Shown: positions 62,790 through 64,000 of the stretch, one piece after another | Layout: each line of letters begins with the position of its first letter | Position numbering within the stretch: position 1 is the first letter of the stretch | Assembly: GCA_047947185.1 (NCBI GenBank) | Contig: CP170502.1 | Coordinates: forward strand, 2,108,001-2,172,000 | Direction: 5' to 3' | Length of the DNA: 64,000 nucleotides | Origin: JANQJA01 sp047947185 | GTDB lineage: Bacteria > Pseudomonadota > Gammaproteobacteria > Pseudomonadales > Azotimanducaceae | Notes under the pieces: model-generated | The model's input: the letters and a program-made list of their open reading frames with translations, nothing else | Told to the model about the DNA's origin: nothing | The model's database searches: none | Program-made: the position numbers and the translations under genes

Positions 62790-63758
62790 TTGGAACAACT
62801 CGCAGCGACACTCGGCCCCTACAGCAAGCGCCTCGCGACGCTTGCCAGCGTGGTGCTGGTGATACTGATGAGCCTGTCAGTTGCCAATACGGCCTTGTTT
62901 TTCCTTGAAAATATCCAGGATGACGCCATTGCACCGGTGCCCGTAGCCGCCAACCAGAACCGCAAGGCACCTGTCAGTGATGTCGACATTTCAGCACTCA
63001 ACCTGTTTGGCCGGGTTGAGCAGATTGCCGCACCCCAGGTCGTAGAGGCCCCCCAGACCAACCTCAATCTCGAACTGCAGGGTGTTTTTACCGCCGAAGA
63101 CCCCGATGATTCGACGGCAATTGTGGCCGAGCGCAACAAGACGGGCGAGTTGTTCCAGATAGGTGACCGATTGCCGGGCAATGCCATACTTGATGCGGTC
63201 TTTGACGACCACATCCTGATTCGGCGCGGCGCGCGCGTTGAAAAACTGATGTTCAGCGATGCTGCACTGCGCGCACCGGCTGCAGCGGCGACCGGTCGGG
63301 TAGGCATCAATCCCGCACTTGTCTCACCGCCCACAACCGCCATGGACGACCGACTGCAGAATGTCCGTGAACGTATCGCTGCTCGACGCCAGGAAGCCGC
63401 AACAACCCCGGTCCCCGCATCTGGCCCCTCGTCGGCTGGCAGTGCCCTGCGCGACTATGTGTCGACCTACAGGGAACAGATTGAGGCTGACCCGCAGGCT
63501 GTGCTGAACCAACTTGGTGTCAGCCCGGTCTCAGAGGGTGAAGCCATGGGCTACCGGATTGCGGGTGATATCCCCGAACAGGCACTGCGGCAGTCAGGAC
63601 TGCAGCGTGGTGACGTCATCCTGTCAGTCAACGGGGCACCGGTCGGCAATGTGGTTAACGACCAGGCACTTATCGACCAGGCCATGGCCGCTGGTCGGGT
63701 CAGGGTTGAGGTGCAGCGAAATGAACGAAAATTTTTCCTGACAGTGCCAATACCCTGA
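62790..63758 (+). CDS. gspC: Type II secretion system protein C
   Basis: 322 residues. One N-terminal membrane helix (about 17-38), then the homology region that contacts GspD (about 65-155, SALNLFGRVEQ; LELQGVFTAEDPDDSTAIVAE), an Ala/Pro-rich linker, and a C-terminal PDZ domain (about 240-320; SGLQRGDVILSVNG). It links the inner-membrane platform to the outer-membrane secretin. Start is TTG with GGAGG five bases upstream. The 134-bp gap after gspN holds no clear promoter. Confidence 0.93.
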   Translation: MEQLAATLGPYSKRLATLASVVLVILMSLSVANTALFFLENIQDDAIAPVPVAANQNRKAPVSDVDISALNLFGRVEQIAAPQVVEAPQTNLNLELQGVFTAEDPDDSTAIVAERNKTGELFQIGDRLPGNAILDAVFDDHILIRRGARVEKLMFSDAALRAPAAAATGRVGINPALVSPPTTAMDDRLQNVRERIAARRQEAATTPVPASGPSSAGSALRDYVSTYREQIEADPQAVLNQLGVSPVSEGEAMGYRIAGDIPEQALRQSGLQRGDVILSVNGAPVGNVVNDQALIDQAMAAGRVRVEVQRNERKFFLTVPIP

Positions 63759-63823
63759 TGGATCGTTCGTTGGGTTGCATCCGGATTTAAAGTACCATGC
63801 CCTTTTTCTCAGGTTTATTCGCT

Positions 63824-64000
63824 ATGAAGTTTTGCGCCAGACGATGGGTCCTTACCTTGTGCATCGCGGCGCTGCCGCTTGTGAGTGGTGCCCAGGAAGC
63901 CTGGAAGATCAACCTGAAGAACGCCGACATCAGGGAGTTCATTACCCAGGTTTCAGCCATCACTGGCAAGAGTTTTATTGTTGATCCCCGCGTCAAGGGC
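63824..64000 (+). CDS. gspD: Type II secretion secretin GspD (N-terminus only, runs off the right edge)
   Basis: From an ATG at 63824 the frame stays open for 59 codons to the window end. A signal peptide (about 1-22, cleaved after SGA) is followed by the secretin N0 domain start (WKINLKNADIREFI, ITGKSFIVDPRVKG). GspD forms the outer-membrane channel of type II secretion. It follows gspC by 65 bp. Confidence 0.93.
   Translation, partial: MKFCARRWVLTLCIAALPLVSGAQEAWKINLKNADIREFITQVSAITGKSFIVDPRVKG

Overview
The window reads as the chromosome of a free-living gammaproteobacterium. Its core (about 12.9-60.2 kb) follows the gene order known from pseudomonads: csrA-lysC-alaS, recX-recA|mutS-fdxA, nlpD-pcm-truD-ftsB-eno-kdsA-pyrG-tilS-dnaE-rnhB-lpxB-fabZ-lpxD-skp-bamA-rseP-cdsA-frr-pyrH-tsf-rpsB|map-glnD-dapC-dapD. 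GC is moderately high, spacing is tight, and start/stop overlaps are common (TGATG, TAATG, TAGTG, ATGA, TTGA). No transposase, integrase, prophage or CRISPR array was seen. The species cannot be named from this sequence alone.

Layout. 0-4.7 kb is metabolic: an SMP-30 lactonase family gene running off the left edge, a Tat-exported sulfite dehydrogenase with a small c-type cytochrome, an aldehyde dehydrogenase and a DsbA-fold isomerase-like protein. 5-9.3 kb holds a P-loop protein, a small beta-rich protein and a Na+-pumping oxaloacetate decarboxylase operon (oadG-oadA-oadB). At 9.3-9.6 kb lie tRNA-Arg(ACG) and tRNA-Ser(GCT) behind a good sigma-70 promoter. 9.6-12.9 kb is an accessory pocket: a two-gene module of unknown function with a peptidoglycan-binding-like domain, a MAPEG protein and a 159-bp tandem repeat. 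12.9-26.6 kb carries csrA, lysC, alaS, a Lon-like protease, an RND/MMPL exporter, recX, recA with a perfect LexA box, and mutS. 26.7-31.9 kb carries fdxA, a 1.07-kb array of 182-bp palindromic units, nlpD, a DUF368 gene (PopT family), pcm, truD and ftsB. 31.9-54.1 kb is the large minus-strand housekeeping block. 54.3-61.8 kb (plus strand) holds map, glnD and the lysine/peptidoglycan precursor genes dapC-dapD-dapE. The window ends in a type II secretion operon (gspN, gspC, start of gspD).

The genes cooperate in envelope biogenesis (lpxD/fabZ/lpxB, skp/bamA/rseP, cdsA, nlpD, ftsB, PopT, dap genes, T2SS), translation (rpsB/tsf/frr/alaS/map/tRNAs), DNA maintenance (recA/recX/mutS/dnaE/rnhB) and nitrogen or global control (glnD, csrA).

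Two things stand out. First, the palindromic array between fdxA and nlpD has paired base changes between copies that keep a stem intact. It sits where pseudomonads carry rpoS and the CsrA-sponge RNA gene rsmZ. Second, the conserved neighbourhood lacks dxr, uppS, ispD and ispF (all isoprenoid genes), and also lpxA, accA, surE and rpoS. In most of these slots the remaining genes abut or overlap, so the absence is read directly from the sequence.
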